Shown here piece by piece: positions 63,199-64,000 of a stretch of DNA of 64,000 nucleotides. A program made the translations under genes and the position numbers. The notes beneath the pieces were generated by a model that was given only the letters and a program-made list of their open reading frames with translations, did no database searches and was not told the origin of the DNA. Positions within the stretch are counted from its first letter, which is position 1. The number at the start of each line of letters is the position of its first letter. Source of the DNA: JABFWF01 sp035539135. Its GTDB lineage: Bacteria > Pseudomonadota > Gammaproteobacteria > Xanthomonadales > Xanthomonadaceae. Location of the stretch: the NCBI GenBank assembly GCA_035539135.1, contig DATLJD010000013.1, forward strand, positions 186,001 to 250,000. Direction: 5' to 3'.

Positions 63199-64000
63199 TC
63201 AACGCTTGTCGATCGGCACGTAGTCGCGGTCTTCCGGCCCCGTGTAGTTCGCGCTCGGGCGGATGATCTTGCCGTCCTCGCGCTGCTCGATCACGTGCGC
63301 GCTCCAGCCGGTGGTGCGCGCGATCACGAACAGCGGCGTGAACATCGGCGTCGGGATCCCCATCATGTGGTAGGCCGACGCCGAGTACCAGTCGAGGTTG
63401 GGGAACATCTTCTTCAGGTCCCACATCAGCGTCTCGATCCGCTCGCTGACGTCGAACAGGGTCTGGTTGCCGCCCTCGGTGCATAGCGTGCGCGAGAGCT
63501 CCTTGATGATCGGGTTGCGCGGATCGCCCACCGTGTACACCGGGTGGCCGAAGCCGATCACGATCTCCTTGCGCTCCACCCGCGCGCGGATGTCGGCTTC
63601 CGCCTCGTCGGCGCTGCCGTAGCGGGCGATGATGTCCATCGCCACCTCGTTGGCGCCGCCGTGCTTGGGCCCGCGCAGCGCGCCGATCGCACCGGTGATG
63701 CACGAATGCAGGTCCGAGCCGGTGCCGGCGATCACCCGCGCGGTGAAGGTCGAGGCGTTGAACTCGTGCTCGGCGTACAGGATCAGCGACTTGTCCAGCG
63801 CGTCGGCGTGCAGCCGCGACGGCGCCTCGCCGTGCAGCAGGTGCAGGAAGTGCGCGGCGACGGTGTCGTCGTCGGTCTCGCAGTCGATGCGGCGACCGTT
63901 GCGGGTGAAGTGCCACCAGTACAGCAGCATCGAGCCGAACGAAGCGACCAGCCGGTCGGCGATGTCGCGCGCCTCGCTGGCCGGATGGGCCTCGCGCTCG
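63199..64000 (-). CDS. prpC: 2-methylcitrate synthase, C-terminal part (cut by window edge)
   Basis: The last 266 residues of a citrate-synthase-family enzyme are present, running off the right edge on the minus strand. The catalytic His segments are EHEFNASTFTAR and GFGHPVYTVGDPRNPIIKEL, and CITGAIGALRGPKHGGANEV is the other. The tail SANYTGPEDRDYVPIDKR is typical of 2-methylcitrate synthase (PrpC) rather than GltA, and prpD lies downstream. It condenses propionyl-CoA with oxaloacetate. Confidence 0.88.
   Translation of the reverse strand, partial: EREAHPASEARDIADRLVASFGSMLLYWWHFTRNGRRIDCETDDDTVAAHFLHLLHGEAPSRLHADALDKSLILYAEHEFNASTFTARVIAGTGSDLHSCITGAIGALRGPKHGGANEVAMDIIARYGSADEAEADIRARVERKEIVIGFGHPVYTVGDPRNPIIKELSRTLCTEGGNQTLFDVSERIETLMWDLKKMFPNLDWYSASAYHMMGIPTPMFTPLFVIARTTGWSAHVIEQREDGKIIRPSANYTGPEDRDYVPIDKR

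Overview
The window is a high-G+C chromosome segment (visually about 70% G+C) that reads as a member of the Xanthomonadaceae/Lysobacteraceae (Lysobacter, Luteimonas or a relative). The signs are paired S46 dipeptidyl-peptidases, an XcACE-like M2 peptidase, the miaB/ybeZ/ybeY/corC neighbourhood, the zur-zinc porin-znu cluster and the serA...folC-dedD-cvpA-purF run. Genes are tightly packed and mostly housekeeping. No rRNA, tRNA, CRISPR array, transposase or prophage gene was seen.

Left part (1-15.3 kb). This is the expanded miaB-ybeZ-ybeY-corC block. The end of miaB is followed by a minus-strand YbhG/F/S-type efflux system with a CecR-like TetR regulator and an amidohydrolase. Then come ybeZ and ybeY. 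Between ybeY and corC, which are close neighbours in many proteobacteria, lies a separate minus-strand cassette at 7.2-11.1 kb: a 31-residue Cys-containing peptide, a fusion of a PqqD/RRE-like domain to an M50 membrane metalloprotease, two mutually related proteins resembling lysophospholipid acyltransferases, and a secreted single-PDZ protein. A divergent XRE regulator lies upstream. I read this as a candidate RiPP (ribosomally made, modified peptide) locus of an unfamiliar type, and it is the most interesting item here. After corC, where E. coli carries lnt, sits a DUF4105 (Lnb-like) membrane protein, then corA and a small YbdD-like gene.

Middle (15.3-41.5 kb). The genes are gor and a DadA-like oxidase; a TMEM43-like protein, an MBL hydrolase, an AlkA-like glycosylase and DUF423; an SRPBCC/GyrI-like protein; a LuxR/DesK-type two-component pair; GNAT-minC-minD-minE; an unfamiliar HEAAH protein; the M2 peptidase; rhomboid; an alkyltransferase-like protein; an MFS exporter; a VOC protein; a tandem glycine riboswitch with gcvP; and a zinc cluster (zur, outer-membrane porin, znuA, znuB) with a good Zur box but no znuC, followed by gltX.

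Right part (41.5-64 kb). lpxH is followed by a minus-strand run serA - histidine phosphatase - folC - dedD - cvpA - purF - DUF455. A 730-bp gene-free stretch is packed with tandem and inverted repeats. Beyond it are two S46 peptidases, tdh-kbl (threonine to glycine), an RsuA-type pseudouridine synthase, an OmpA-family protein, prpD, a SleB-like hydrolase, a GST and the C-terminal part of prpC. Threonine and glycine catabolism (tdh, kbl, gcvP), serine synthesis (serA) and propionate use (prpC, prpD) are the clearest metabolic themes.
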